64,000 nucleotides of DNA from Candidatus Babelota bacterium (GTDB lineage: Bacteria; Babelota; Babeliae; Babelales; Vermiphilaceae). The stretch's first letter is position 1. Every line of letters begins with the position of its first letter. Position numbers and translations under genes: made by a program. The notes beneath the pieces were generated by a model that saw only the letters and a list, made by a program, of their open reading frames with translations, ran no database searches and was not told the origin of the DNA. The stretch spans positions 62,001 to 126,000 of the forward strand of contig RXKB01000009.1 in NCBI GenBank assembly GCA_003963225.1. The letters are read 5' to 3'. Positions 31,453-41,022 of this stretch are shown piece by piece.

Positions 31453-32280
31453 ATGACCCACGCCCACGAAACCGCCACTGCGTTGCACTGGACGCAAGAT
31501 CCGAATCAACTGTTTGCACGGTTTGCTCCGGATTTGCCGAAGGATGCGCCGAAAAACATCATGCTTCCGGTACTCGAGAAACTGAATCCCGATTCGGAGC
31601 GGCGACGTTTTTCGCAGAGCGAGGGTTTCGTGCCCGTCGACAAAGTAACGGCACGGTACATCGAGCGGTTGCACGTCAATGGTGAGCCGCCCGAGCGGGG
31701 CGGCAAGGGGCCTCTCCTGTTTCAGGTTTTGCCGGGCAGGGAAGCTGCGCGCATCACGCAAGAAGAGCAACGCCAAGCCCTATTGCAGCGCGCTGGTGGA
31801 TCGATTCAACACACCGAGCTTCGCCAGTATTTGGAAGCGCAACAGCACGAGCAATTGTCGGAGCTTCGGCTCGCAGTGTCCGCGTCCGAACAGCGCGCAG
31901 CGCGGGCTGAATCCATCGCCGAGCAAACACAGTTCGAGCTCGGTGGATTGCGAAACGACATTGGCCAGCTCACCGCGATGTTGATGCGAGCGCTTGGCGG
32001 AGGCGCTGGTCTTGGTACCGGCCAAGTCCAACCAGCCCAAGAGCATGAGCCTGCACGGCGCGAATCGGTTGCCGCGAACAAACCAGAAGAGCGTTCATCT
32101 GGTGCAGGCAATACGATTGTCGCATCAGCCGCGACACCATTGTCTCCGGCCGCAGAAGAGGTTCGTCGCGTGAGCGAATCGAAAACGCCCATGTCGATGG
32201 AAGAGGCGCGGAGTAACGGGCTTACCGAGGCCGATGGTACGGTGCTCGACTTTGCCGAGTTGGCGCGAGGCTCGTCGTGA
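31453..32280 (+). CDS. Coiled-coil hypothetical head protein
   Basis: The 275-residue protein has a globular first 110 residues and a central coiled coil (EQLSELRLAVSASEQRAARA) with a following low-complexity Ala/Ser/Glu stretch. AGGAGA lies close to the ATG. It overlaps the next gene by 4 nt. Position between the capsid and connector genes suggests a head-tail joining or assembly role; not recognised. Confidence 0.68.
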   Translation: MTHAHETATALHWTQDPNQLFARFAPDLPKDAPKNIMLPVLEKLNPDSERRRFSQSEGFVPVDKVTARYIERLHVNGEPPERGGKGPLLFQVLPGREAARITQEEQRQALLQRAGGSIQHTELRQYLEAQQHEQLSELRLAVSASEQRAARAESIAEQTQFELGGLRNDIGQLTAMLMRALGGGAGLGTGQVQPAQEHEPARRESVAANKPEERSSGAGNTIVASAATPLSPAAEEVRRVSESKTPMSMEEARSNGLTEADGTVLDFAELARGSS

Positions 32281-32651
32281 GCCTTGCAATGGATGCCACG
32301 CCGGGGACGGTCATGCTGATGAGCAGCGCCACTGGCGATATGGAAAAGATCAACACGGCGTTCGCCGGCATCGTCACCGACTCGTTCAAGACGCATCCAA
32401 TGCGCCACCAAACCGATGCGGAGCAGCGTCGTCGGATCAGCATCTTGATCGACTACTTCCGGATCATGCGCGGGGAAAAGAAGTGGCCGCTGGACCGCGC
32501 TCTCCAAGAAGTACGCTTTGCACTTGAGGCTAAGCTCGATGGGCGCGAGTTCGAATGGCCTCCAGAAGGCCAGGTTTTGTACGGTGTGGATCGGGGCGTG
32601 GAGCCCATCGCAGAGCAGCTCCGCAAGAGGCCCCCATTGATCTGCGGTTGA
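32277..32651 (+). CDS. Hypothetical head-region protein
   Basis: The 124-residue protein starts at a GTG overlapping the upstream stop (GTGA). It is helical (AEQRRRISILIDYFRIMRGEK) with a compact end GVDRGVEPIAEQLRKRP. No recognised domain. It is 10 nt before the next gene, whose GAGGAG lies after its stop. Confidence 0.7.
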   Translation: MSLAMDATPGTVMLMSSATGDMEKINTAFAGIVTDSFKTHPMRHQTDAEQRRRISILIDYFRIMRGEKKWPLDRALQEVRFALEAKLDGREFEWPPEGQVLYGVDRGVEPIAEQLRKRPPLICG

Positions 32652-32661
32652 GGAGCCTTCC

Positions 32662-33363
32662 ATGGTTGCTGATGCATTGGGAATCCCGGACGAACTTGGC
32701 GCGGCTGGTGCCTTCCTCTCGCCCGATGGCGCGAACGGTGCTCCGTTCCTTCGCGACATCTTGCGCGGCTTGGCTGGTCGAAGCGCGAACGTGGCAACGC
32801 GAACCGCCCTGAAAGCGCTCACGGAGCAGTACAGGGTCAACAACCTCATGGCGACCGTTTGCGCCGACGGTAGTCGTTGGATCTGGAATGAAACGTCTGA
32901 GATCGCGGACACGAGCGAAAATCTCGTGATCATTCCAGACGATGCGCCAGATGCCGGCCGTTGGCTTCGAATGCCTGGGGCGATCGATGTGTCGCTGGCG
33001 TTTACGTACGCCACGACAAACGGTGCCACGTTACTCACGGTCCCGACTGGTGCGCTTCTTTGGATTCCGGGTGGGTACTGGGAGGTCAGCACCTTGTTCA
33101 GCGGTGGTACCAGTTCGGCGATCGGTTTGAGCTCGAGCGCGTACTCGACGGCTGGCGATTTGCTCGGCGGAGCTTCCGGCGACGCTGCCGCTGTTCTCGG
33201 TACGACAGGAATTCGTCGCGGCACGATTGGCGCCGCGATTGCGGCAGGCGTGCTTTTGAAGGCAGCCGACACGGTCCTTTTCAACAGGATTACGAGCGCG
33301 TTCACCGCTGGTGTCGGCAAAGCCCACCTCGTGGCCCATCTGCTCGCAAACCCCGGAGCGTAG
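32662..33363 (+). CDS. Hypothetical virion protein with Gly/Ala-rich C-terminus
   Basis: The 233-residue protein has a helical N-terminus (FLRDILRGLAGRSANVATR), a beta segment carrying ADGSRWIWNETSEIAD and AGRWLRMPGAID, and a C-terminal part rich in Gly, Ala, Thr and Ser. Composition recalls head-fibre or decoration proteins. GAGGAG lies 6 nt before the ATG. Not assigned to a family. Confidence 0.68.
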   Translation: MVADALGIPDELGAAGAFLSPDGANGAPFLRDILRGLAGRSANVATRTALKALTEQYRVNNLMATVCADGSRWIWNETSEIADTSENLVIIPDDAPDAGRWLRMPGAIDVSLAFTYATTNGATLLTVPTGALLWIPGGYWEVSTLFSGGTSSAIGLSSSAYSTAGDLLGGASGDAAAVLGTTGIRRGTIGAAIAAGVLLKAADTVLFNRITSAFTAGVGKAHLVAHLLANPGA

Positions 33364-33404
33364 TCCGCTCGACTTCTTTTCGTTCCAGCAGCAATCTGGA
33401 GCCC

Positions 33405-34490
33405 ATGGCTCATCTCGCCAAGGGCGCTTCAAGTTCAGCCGCTTCACCGTTGCTCGAGATTTGGACACCGTATGCGGGGTTGCTCGTCAACCCCGACGCG
33501 GGTTCGTTGAAGTTCACCATCTTCGACGTTTCCACCGAAGACCTCGAATGCGATCCGGCTGTGGTCATCTCATTGACGACAGTCGACTTGTCCGCCCATC
33601 GCATTGGTGCCGATGTGGGCCACTTTGCTGCTGTATTCACGCTGCCATCCGATGCGTCTGAAGGTGCGCACGAAATCGAATGGACGTGGACGTACAAGGG
33701 CACAACGTTCACGTATCGCCAGAAATTCGATGTGCTGCCAGCCGTACCGAAGCGTCTCGAACATCCAGGCTACTGCTTGGTCTCAGACCTTCGTGGTCAC
33801 GGGTTCGATGCGACAACCATCTCGAACCTGCGAGCACTGAAGCTGATCGCTGAGCAAAGCGCCTATGTCGACCGCGTGTGCGAGCGTATTTTCTATCCAC
33901 GGATGATGGACCTTCGACTCGACGGATCGGGCTCTCGTGTTCTCGTACTCGACCAACCGATCATCGCGTTGAGCTCAATGCTCATCGGCGAGGACATCCT
34001 GTACCTGGAGCAAACCGCCGTGCGCGACGTTGTGATCTACAACCGGCACCTAAGCGGCATGCTCGATCCTGACGACCGCCACGCCCCGCGCCTCGAACTG
34101 CCCGATCCGTTCCCGTTGCCAGACGATTACTTTTTTCATGGTCTATCTGGCGGATTCCCGCTGCGTTTCGCATTCGCGCGAAATTCACAGAACGTACGTG
34201 TCCGCGGGCTATTCGGGTACACAGACCCAGACGGGAGCCCCATTGGTCGAACGCCGAGCGACATCCGAAAAGTCACCATGCTTTTGGCTGCGCGGAACAT
34301 GGCGCTGTTGAGCAATCCGGAGGATGACTTCGACGCGAAGTTCAAGAATCGAGTCACCCAGATGGTGACACGCGACCAGCAGATTTCCTTCTCGGACAAG
34401 GGCCTCGGCGAAGGCGCATTCACGAGCGATATCGAAATCGATCGGCTGCTCGAGCTGTACCGGCGACCATTACGCATCTTTTCCGCGTAG
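33405..34490 (+). CDS. Putative head-tail connector protein
   Basis: The 361-residue protein starts MAHLAKGASSSAASP. The frame is open 148 codons further upstream, but that part is a shadow of the preceding gene. Residues 1-120 form a beta-sandwich-like domain (EIEWTWTYKGTTFTYRQKF). Residues 125-361 resemble gp6-like connector proteins: YCLVSDLRGHGFDATTIS, AYVDRVCERIFYPR, IIALSSMLIGED and IRKVTMLLAARNMALL. A neck role is inferred from these and from gene order. Confidence 0.7.
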   Translation: MAHLAKGASSSAASPLLEIWTPYAGLLVNPDAGSLKFTIFDVSTEDLECDPAVVISLTTVDLSAHRIGADVGHFAAVFTLPSDASEGAHEIEWTWTYKGTTFTYRQKFDVLPAVPKRLEHPGYCLVSDLRGHGFDATTISNLRALKLIAEQSAYVDRVCERIFYPRMMDLRLDGSGSRVLVLDQPIIALSSMLIGEDILYLEQTAVRDVVIYNRHLSGMLDPDDRHAPRLELPDPFPLPDDYFFHGLSGGFPLRFAFARNSQNVRVRGLFGYTDPDGSPIGRTPSDIRKVTMLLAARNMALLSNPEDDFDAKFKNRVTQMVTRDQQISFSDKGLGEGAFTSDIEIDRLLELYRRPLRIFSA

Positions 34491-34497
34491 GAGCGAC

Positions 34498-35022
34498 ATG
34501 GGCATTCTCGAAGGAAAACTGCTGTTTCCGCTGCGAGCACAGATCGCTCGACTCGACACGGAGTCGACGTTCAATGCGGATGGTTTCGATCCACTCATGA
34601 AGAAACCGAAGTTCGCATACACAAACGCGGGCACATCGGCTCAACAGCGTGTGGTGACGACGGAGTACATGGATCCGATTCTCATCCTCGCCCAAATCGA
34701 ACGTGGTCGATGGATGCCGCTCGCGATGGGTCCAGGCGGCGACGTTCCGGACGCGATGCTCACGCTCATAATGCACGCGAGGCATCTCAAAGCGATGGGT
34801 CTCATCGACCCCGCGAACGGAGAGATTCGTCTCAAAAAAGGCGACAAGCTGCTCGGTCTCTTCGAGAAGAAGCAGGTTCCGCAGCCGATTCCGACGCAAA
34901 CGATCAGCGATGTTCCGGGTATGTACGTCGAAGAAATCGAAGCTCGCGGTGAGGGGCTCGCCGGGAAGCGCAACCTGTTCAAGCTCACGTTCAACGGCAA
35001 ACCGCAGGGCATTGTCCGGTGA
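34498..35022 (+). CDS. Hypothetical neck/tail-joining protein
   Basis: The 174-residue protein has MDPILILAQIERGRWMPL in the middle and a C-terminal YVEEIEARGEGLAGKRNLF followed by a strand. It overlaps the next gene by 4 nt (GTGA). Gene order (connector, this, gp10-like) suggests a head-completion protein. Not recognised. Confidence 0.68.
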   Translation: MGILEGKLLFPLRAQIARLDTESTFNADGFDPLMKKPKFAYTNAGTSAQQRVVTTEYMDPILILAQIERGRWMPLAMGPGGDVPDAMLTLIMHARHLKAMGLIDPANGEIRLKKGDKLLGLFEKKQVPQPIPTQTISDVPGMYVEEIEARGEGLAGKRNLFKLTFNGKPQGIVR

Positions 35023-35852
35023 TCCGTACTCGCCGCGTTGGGCAGTGGAACGAGGCGTCGCGCATCGCGTTCACGATGGTCGACCGCTTCAAGAAGGCTC
35101 TGGAAATGGCCGTCCTGAAGGAAGCGCACTTCCTTCGAGGAAAGATGGTCCAAGGGATTTCCTCGCAAGCCCCAGGCGGGAAAGCGTTCGTGCCGCTGTC
35201 TCCGCTCACACTCGCGTTGCGCAAGGCCATGGGATTCGGTGGGTCGAAGGCGCTTATTCGAACCGGAGCGCTTCGCGCCGCCATCACTGCGATACGCGTC
35301 CCCGGCGCGTCTCCGCGAGCGTTCGTAGGGATTCTCAGGCAAGCCAAGGGCAAGAGCAGCGGCGGGGGCGGCGGGGGCGGTGCTAAGGGCGGTGCTTCGA
35401 GGAAAGGCTCTGGAGTTGGGAACGTCTTCAAAGACAAGGGGGGACGCTGGCGCGACTCGACCGGAAGGTTTCTGCGCAAAGGCCAACGTCCCGGCGACAA
35501 ACCTGCCGGCGGCTCTGGAAAAGGCGGTGGGAAAGGCGGCGGTGGTTCGGCACCGCCGTTGGTGAACATCGCCATTATTCACGAACAAGGCGCATCGGTT
35601 CCGATTACCGACAAGATGCGGCGGTTTCTATGGGCAAAGCTGCGACAGTCTGGAGCCAAACCGCCAGCAGCCGGCGCTGGCGGGGGGGCGAAGAAAGGCG
35701 GACTCGGCGTGATCGTCATCCCCCCGCGTCCGTTCATTGCTCCGGTTGTCGAGACCTACGCCAAACCTGCCGATGTGAAACGGCGTTTCTACCTCAACGT
35801 GGGAAACGCGATGAATGGCGACTTTGGGCGCATGACTGGCGTTCGCATGTGA
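35019..35852 (+). CDS. Tail completion protein (HK97 gp10 / Mu gpG-like) with Gly-rich insert
   Basis: The 277-residue protein starts at GTG overlapping the preceding stop. It has the family pattern of an N-terminal helix (KKALEMAVLKEAHFLRGKM), SPLTLALRKAMG, LIRTGALRAAITA and a C-terminal IPPRPFIAPVVE. Between them lie about 70 residues rich in Gly, Lys and Ser (KSSGGGGGGGAKGG), an unusual flexible insertion. It probably completes the tail terminus. Confidence 0.72.
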   Translation: MIRTRRVGQWNEASRIAFTMVDRFKKALEMAVLKEAHFLRGKMVQGISSQAPGGKAFVPLSPLTLALRKAMGFGGSKALIRTGALRAAITAIRVPGASPRAFVGILRQAKGKSSGGGGGGGAKGGASRKGSGVGNVFKDKGGRWRDSTGRFLRKGQRPGDKPAGGSGKGGGKGGGGSAPPLVNIAIIHEQGASVPITDKMRRFLWAKLRQSGAKPPAAGAGGGAKKGGLGVIVIPPRPFIAPVVETYAKPADVKRRFYLNVGNAMNGDFGRMTGVRM

Positions 35853-35867
35853 GAGAGTCGAGGTCGT

Positions 35868-36875
35868 ATGCAGATCACGCAAATCGCTCCAGACAAGGGG
35901 CACACGGGTGGGAGGACGCTTGTCGAGATCCGCGGGACAGGGTTTCGCGAACCAGGAGAACCGGACCCTGGGGTGTTCCCCGCGGTTCTCAAGCCGTCCA
36001 TGCAGGTTTTTTTTGGCGACACTCCGGCACTCGACGTTGCAGTGGAGTCGACAGAATGCGTCTTTGCCGTGTCGCCACCGTGCCCGATACCGATGATCTA
36101 TGGTGCTGGCAAAGACGATTTGCCTTTCCCGGCAAAGGTGAGCATCACCGTTAAAAATCTCGATGATGACGGCAATCCCATCTCGGGGGAAGAAGCCACC
36201 GTCGAAGACGCGTTCGAGTACCTGCGGCCCGATCTGAGCAAGCCGATACACGCGTGGAGCGTGGTGGTGACCATGCTTTACCAGCTCAAACTCCAGATCC
36301 ACCCGAACGTCACCTATGCGGTGCATTCGGACTTCGGTGGATTCGGAAATGCCATCAACCTCGCATACACAGCGACGTTGCCCGGCCTCGTGATTCTCTC
36401 AGTCGCATTTCGTGATTCCGAAATCCGGCGACAAGGCCCCAAGGAAGTGCCGGCAAAAAACAGCGGCGAGGCGGTTCGAAAGAACGAGGGGCTCGAGCAA
36501 GACGTGCTCTTCGAGATTCTTGGTGTCGCCAATGACATGGACGAACTTGGCGCCCTAATGCTCACGACCAGGATGTTCTTCCAGAACAACAACAAGCTGC
36601 TCGTGCGTAGAAACCCGACTGACCCAAGCGCTGGGTATATCGGGTACACGGTGGAGTTTTCGTGGGGCAACGAGATGCGTTTGGCCACGACCGACAGCAA
36701 CGCAAACTTGGCCAATTTCACGATCAGTGCAGCAATCCGCAACGTGGTGCTCGAAGAGATGCCTGGGCTTCCCGAGGCTGGCACGACGCACACCGCCACG
36801 GGCTCGGCACACGAGGGAGCATCAGCGCCGATCTACACGGTCGAGACAGTCGAAATACTCAAAGAAAAGCTCTGA
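35868..36875 (+). CDS. Virion protein with N-terminal IPT/TIG domain
   Basis: The 335-residue protein opens with an IPT/TIG immunoglobulin-like pattern: ITQIAPDKGHTGGRTLVEIR then GTGF and a strand-rich stretch to about residue 120 (VSITVKNLDDDG). The remaining part (HAWSVVVTMLYQLKLQI, TISAAIRNVVLEEM) looks like a tail-terminator type protein. It lies before the sheath gene. It may combine tail completion with a surface domain. Confidence 0.68.
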   Translation: MQITQIAPDKGHTGGRTLVEIRGTGFREPGEPDPGVFPAVLKPSMQVFFGDTPALDVAVESTECVFAVSPPCPIPMIYGAGKDDLPFPAKVSITVKNLDDDGNPISGEEATVEDAFEYLRPDLSKPIHAWSVVVTMLYQLKLQIHPNVTYAVHSDFGGFGNAINLAYTATLPGLVILSVAFRDSEIRRQGPKEVPAKNSGEAVRKNEGLEQDVLFEILGVANDMDELGALMLTTRMFFQNNNKLLVRRNPTDPSAGYIGYTVEFSWGNEMRLATTDSNANLANFTISAAIRNVVLEEMPGLPEAGTTHTATGSAHEGASAPIYTVETVEILKEKL

Positions 36876-36893
36876 CACTGCGTTGCCGTGTTG

Positions 36894-36919
36894 GGCCGAA
36901 GTGTGCCACTATGCGGCGC
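36894..36919 (+). promoter_or_regulatory. Promoter-like element with TGTGCCA box
   Basis: TGTGCCA (36902-36908) ends in a CACTAT -10-like box (36907-36912), 7 nt before the ATG at 36920; a TTGCCG about 18 bp upstream of it could be the -35. The same TGTGCCA box lies 18-19 nt before the starts at 50259 and 53597. Confidence 0.4.
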
Positions 36920-37360
36920 ATGACCAGGCTGAGGCTTAGGAACATCGCGGTTCCCGCGCGACCGATCACGATTCAACTCCCACACAATGCGTACTGTGCT
37001 GTTGCTGGCGAGTGCCTTTGCACGGCCTCGCCTTCTTCGTCCGTCAAGCCTCGTGCAGATGGGCGCGGACGCGGCGTGGAGCACAAGACCGTGATGATGC
37101 CCGGCTCCATCACGCTTTGGAACCGAGGCATGAAAGGCGATAGCTCCCAGCCGTTGCACCCGGTGGTGACGACCCTGTTCAAGTCACAACTGGATCGGCG
37201 CGAGCTCGAGGTGGTCAAAGAGCCCGCCGCAAAAACTCCACGTGCACCGGAAGAAAATCCTGCCGAGTCTCAAGAGGCACAGCAGGCCGCGCCCAACCAG
37301 CCCGTTAAACCGGGACAATCCAATTCTTCGCCGCAGCGTTCTCGCAAAAAGAAGGGATAG
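36920..37360 (+). CDS. Hypothetical protein upstream of tail sheath
   Basis: The 146-residue protein has a beta-type N-terminal half (NIAVPARPITIQLPHNA, HKTVMMPGSITLW) and a disordered Glu/Pro/Gln/Ser tail ending in basic residues. An ATG 9 nt upstream is also in frame. The upstream box at 36902 and the absence of a ribosome site suggest a leaderless start. It lies 3 nt before the sheath gene. Function unknown. Confidence 0.65.
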   Translation: MTRLRLRNIAVPARPITIQLPHNAYCAVAGECLCTASPSSSVKPRADGRGRGVEHKTVMMPGSITLWNRGMKGDSSQPLHPVVTTLFKSQLDRRELEVVKEPAAKTPRAPEENPAESQEAQQAAPNQPVKPGQSNSSPQRSRKKKG

Positions 37361-37363
37361 GTC

Positions 37364-39610
37364 ATGTCGGACAATCTTGCCAGTTCGGTCACCGTCACTC
37401 GCGGGCAGGGATCTACGCCGCGGCAGATTCTGCAAGCTGCATCCGCAGTGCTCGCAGTAATCGGCATTGCGGAACGCGGGCCTGTTGGCCAGCTCGTGGA
37501 GTGCACTTCTTACGAAGATTTTCAGCAAAAGTTCGGTGGCTATACGGCTACCAACCTGGAAACCGTTGCGGCGATGGAAGGCGCATTCGCCGCTGTGCAG
37601 CGCGTATTCTTCGTGCGCACAGTGCATTATACGACGCCGGGCAACCCCAATACGAAGACGTCCGCTGCCGCCACTTTGGAATTGCTCACGGCCGAAAGCA
37701 CGCCGTCGCCGGCATACGTCATTTCGGGCAATCCAGCGCCGTACAACCTCAGCGGTTTCGAGTCACCAAATCTCGTCATTGTGCGCAATGGCGAGCCTAT
37801 GTTCACCGTGACTTTTGCGGCCACGGCGGCGAGTGTCGAAACGAGCAACACCGGACCATTCACGTTGGCCGACGGCGAAGACATCGACCTAGAACTCAAT
37901 GGCGCGACGCAGGATACGATTACATTCGATGACGATGCGTTCGTGGACATTACGGCCGCAACCATTGGTGAGGTCATCAATTATTTCAATGCGTGGTTTT
38001 TGACGAACGGCTATAAGTTCATTGCCGAGAACAACTCCGGCAAACTCAAGCTGCGTTCGCTGATCCGCGGAACCGACTCCGAAATCAATGTCGTCGGCGG
38101 TACCGCGCTGGGCGTTGGCAAACTCAACATTGCGACTGGAACGACGAACGGAACTGGCGATGTCGCGAATCTGGCAAGCGTCACCAATGCCGAGACGAAG
38201 AGCATTGTCGAGGCGGCATTGCCCGACATGCTTGTCACCGATGTCGATGGGTACGCGAAGATCTCCACCGTTCTTACTGGCGGCACAGCCGCGTTGCAAA
38301 TCCTCGGATCGTCCACTGCGCTCGCGCCGTTCAACTTTTCAACCGCGCCGAACACGGGCTCTTCTGGCGACGCGGCCCCGACCCTACTGTTCACCGCGGA
38401 CGACGGCACGTATGCGAACACCATCACGATCATTCGCAGTGCGGCCACCAGCGGTAGCTCCGACGAATTCGACCTCGCATTCGCGCAGAATGGCGTCGTG
38501 GTCGATGTGTTCGTCAACCTGAACATGACCCCAACGTCTGCGCGGTACGTCGTGACGATCGTCAATTCGCTGTCGCGTCTCGGCATTCGATGCACAGACC
38601 TGCAGGTCGCTGATCCGCCCGCGAACATTCCCGCAGTAGGTACCTTCGGCCCGATGGCTGGCGGTAATGATGGGCTCACGAGCATGAATGATAACGACTT
38701 CATTGGCGGGTCCACGTCATTCGGCAAAACTGGATTCCGCGTGTGGGATGGTTCTGAGGCGATTACGCTGGCAATCTGCCCGCAACGAGCCACGGCGGCG
38801 GTGGCGAATGCGCTCAAAAACTATTGCGATGTTACCCGCAAGCAACTGATCTTCGCGATTCATGATCCGCCGGCCGGATTGACCGTGGATCAAATGGTTA
38901 CGTACATGAAGGACCAGTCTTTGCTGTTCGAGTCGGCTGAGACGTCGGCCATCTATTACCCGCGTATCAAGGTCGCCACGCCGAACACGACCCTTTATGG
39001 CGCTGACCCGGTGGTCGTCCCACCGTCTGGCGACATTGCAGCGGCGTATGCTCGTGTCGATTCGACGCGCAATGTCGGTGGCGCATTCCTACACCCTGGA
39101 GGCATCGACGTCGGCATTCCGCGCATGTTGGGGCTCGAGAGTTCCGAGGTGCTCGATCGGGACAAGCGGAACAAGCTCGTCGCGGCGCTGGTCAACCCCA
39201 TCAGCCGAGAGGAAGGCACACCCTTCTTTCTCGACGGCGTGCTTACGTGCCTCAGCACTGGACCGTTCCCAGTCATCGGCGCGTCGCGCGGAATCATGAT
39301 CGTCGCGAAATCGCTCATTCTCGGTTTGGCATTCGCGCGCCATAAAAACAATACGCCCGAGCTCCGTAGCACGTGCGAATCGCTCGCCCATGCATTCATG
39401 GAGCAAGTCACGGGCGCTGGCGTTTTGGCCAGCAAGAATTCCGCATTGGCGTTCCGCGTCGACTTCGGGCCAGGGCTCAACCCGCTGGCCGTGCAAAAGC
39501 AGCGACGCATTCGTGGACGCGTGGGCGTTGCGTACGCCGAACCCGCGGAATTCATCGACGTCGAACTCTTTCCCGACTTCTCCGCAATTGAAGCCGCTCA
39601 AGCGGCATGA
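37364..39610 (+). CDS. Tail sheath protein
   Basis: The 748-residue protein has the sheath architecture: an N-terminal domain with ERGPVGQLVECTSYEDFQQKFGGY (in two parts, VGIAERGPVG-like and FQQKFGGY), a large variable beta-rich insertion, and the conserved C-terminal domain with HPGGIDVGIPRMLGLE, LVNPISREEG, FARHKNNTPEL and the final RRIRGRVGVAYAEPAEFIDV. It forms the contractile outer tail and shows that the phage is a myovirus type. GGGATAGGTC precedes the ATG. Confidence 0.95.
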   Translation: MSDNLASSVTVTRGQGSTPRQILQAASAVLAVIGIAERGPVGQLVECTSYEDFQQKFGGYTATNLETVAAMEGAFAAVQRVFFVRTVHYTTPGNPNTKTSAAATLELLTAESTPSPAYVISGNPAPYNLSGFESPNLVIVRNGEPMFTVTFAATAASVETSNTGPFTLADGEDIDLELNGATQDTITFDDDAFVDITAATIGEVINYFNAWFLTNGYKFIAENNSGKLKLRSLIRGTDSEINVVGGTALGVGKLNIATGTTNGTGDVANLASVTNAETKSIVEAALPDMLVTDVDGYAKISTVLTGGTAALQILGSSTALAPFNFSTAPNTGSSGDAAPTLLFTADDGTYANTITIIRSAATSGSSDEFDLAFAQNGVVVDVFVNLNMTPTSARYVVTIVNSLSRLGIRCTDLQVADPPANIPAVGTFGPMAGGNDGLTSMNDNDFIGGSTSFGKTGFRVWDGSEAITLAICPQRATAAVANALKNYCDVTRKQLIFAIHDPPAGLTVDQMVTYMKDQSLLFESAETSAIYYPRIKVATPNTTLYGADPVVVPPSGDIAAAYARVDSTRNVGGAFLHPGGIDVGIPRMLGLESSEVLDRDKRNKLVAALVNPISREEGTPFFLDGVLTCLSTGPFPVIGASRGIMIVAKSLILGLAFARHKNNTPELRSTCESLAHAFMEQVTGAGVLASKNSALAFRVDFGPGLNPLAVQKQRRIRGRVGVAYAEPAEFIDVELFPDFSAIEAAQAA

Positions 39611-39622
39611 GGAGGCTTCACA

Positions 39623-40105
39623 ATGGCCGGACCCAACGTTCAAGCTGAAAGCATTCATTATCTTCCGAAAAACCGTTTTCGGATTCGTGTCGATGGCGAG
39701 TCATACGGCGAATTCGTCACGGCTGGCCCCATCAACGAAAGCGAATTTGGGGTCATGGAGATCAACACGGGTGAGCAGAATGGCGTCGCCGCTCAGAGTG
39801 CGGGGAAAAAGAAGTGGTCGCCGCTCGTCCTCACTCAGGGCGCCACGAGAGACACCAAGCTTTCCGATTGGTATGACCTGATCGGGAATCCCGATGGTAT
39901 CAACGGGGAGGTCGATCCGAAGTACAAGAAGACGATGGAACTCGATCAGCTTGATCGAGACGGCAATGCGGTCATGACGTGGGTCTACACGGAAGCATGG
40001 CCGAGCAAATTCAGCGAAGGCGATTTCGATGGCAATGCCAACGAATTCCGAATCGTGAGCGTGACGATCACTTTTAAGCGCAGCCGCAAGAAGATCGTGG
40101 CGTAG
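39623..40105 (+). CDS. Tail tube protein
   Basis: The 160-residue protein follows the sheath gene and has tube-family features: KNRFRIRVDGESYGEFVTAG, a central loop with KWSPLVLTQGATRD, WYDLIGN, and the C-terminal NEFRIVSVTITFKRSRK. It forms the inner tail tube. GAGGAGGC precedes the ATG. Confidence 0.9.
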   Translation: MAGPNVQAESIHYLPKNRFRIRVDGESYGEFVTAGPINESEFGVMEINTGEQNGVAAQSAGKKKWSPLVLTQGATRDTKLSDWYDLIGNPDGINGEVDPKYKKTMELDQLDRDGNAVMTWVYTEAWPSKFSEGDFDGNANEFRIVSVTITFKRSRKKIVA

Positions 40106-40137
40106 CAGCATAACCAACGCCAAGGGGAGCACAGGCA

Positions 40138-41022
40138 ATGGGAAAAACGACAATCATCACGAGCCCGATCACGGGCTTCTCATTCGAAGCGCGCAAGTGG
40201 AAATTGCACGACATGGAGCGGCTCGCGGAGCTGGCGGACGAGGCTGACGAAAGCGTCGACATCCTCAGTGAAGCAGTGCGCCCGACGTGGATTCGTACGA
40301 TCGACCCTGGCCCGTACGACATCAAGAAGGGCGCTGATAGCTGCCCAGACTTCACAGAAATGCTCAAGCTGGACGTGCTCCACTCATTGTTCCAGGTACG
40401 CATGGCCTCTTGGCCGGAGGACTTGGAAAAGGGCATGACTCGCGAGCATTACCAGTTCGATGCTGAATGCGCGCATTGCAAACCCAAGTACACGTTCCCG
40501 CAGCAGGTTCGTCTTTCGCAACTGAAGTTTTTCCCATTGCCCAAGGCATCGCTCGAGGCTCTTCGGTCCAAGAAGCCGCTTGAGCTTCGAGCCCCGGACG
40601 GAAAACTGATCAAGTACGAACTTCCCAAGCTGGCACAGGACAAGGATCTGGTTGCTTACCGCGAAAAGCTCTACGGCAAGGGCAAGGCGAAGACGAAGGC
40701 CCGCCCGAAACCGAGCGAGCTTCTTGCGATTCAATGCACGTACGTCGAAGGTCTCAAGACTCAGCTACTTTCTGATCGCATCAAATACTTCGCGAATCTC
40801 GACCTGGACGAGATGACGCCAATCCGAAACGGCATGTCAAAAGCCGGGTCGTATGTGGCGCAAAAAGTGGATTGCACTTGCGATCGGTGCAAAGCCAAGT
40901 TCGAGGTACGACTCCCTTTGCAGGCGAGCTTCTTCATGCCGTCGGATCCTATGGAGGAGCAGCCGCCCGAGCCGGAGACGGAGGAGAATCCGGAACAGCA
41001 GGATCCAGACGAAGAGACCTGA
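40138..41022 (+). CDS. Tail assembly chaperone-like protein with zinc ribbon
   Basis: The 294-residue protein lies between tube and tape measure, where tail chaperones are found. It has two CxxC pairs far apart (CAHCKPKY near 117 and CTCDRCKAKFE near 250) and a very acidic end of Glu, Pro and Gln. A second frame continues past its stop as a conserved-looking 90-residue segment; see the frameshift feature. It would hold the tape measure during tail assembly. Function is by position. Confidence 0.68.
   Translation: MGKTTIITSPITGFSFEARKWKLHDMERLAELADEADESVDILSEAVRPTWIRTIDPGPYDIKKGADSCPDFTEMLKLDVLHSLFQVRMASWPEDLEKGMTREHYQFDAECAHCKPKYTFPQQVRLSQLKFFPLPKASLEALRSKKPLELRAPDGKLIKYELPKLAQDKDLVAYREKLYGKGKAKTKARPKPSELLAIQCTYVEGLKTQLLSDRIKYFANLDLDEMTPIRNGMSKAGSYVAQKVDCTCDRCKAKFEVRLPLQASFFMPSDPMEEQPPEPETEENPEQQDPDEET
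40914..40920 (+). other. Candidate -1 ribosomal frameshift site
   Basis: CCCTTTG is read C-CCT-TTG in the frame of the 40138 gene, the X-XXY-YYZ arrangement needed for slipping back one base to CCC-TTT. The -1 frame is open from 40872 to 41291 and continues as a natural-looking protein beyond the normal stop at 41020-41022. Confidence 0.4.

Noticed and set aside
31806..33413. 535-codon leftward frame
   Set aside because: Runs across three ordered rightward head genes with ribosome sites; composition dominated by Ala, Arg, Pro and Ser.
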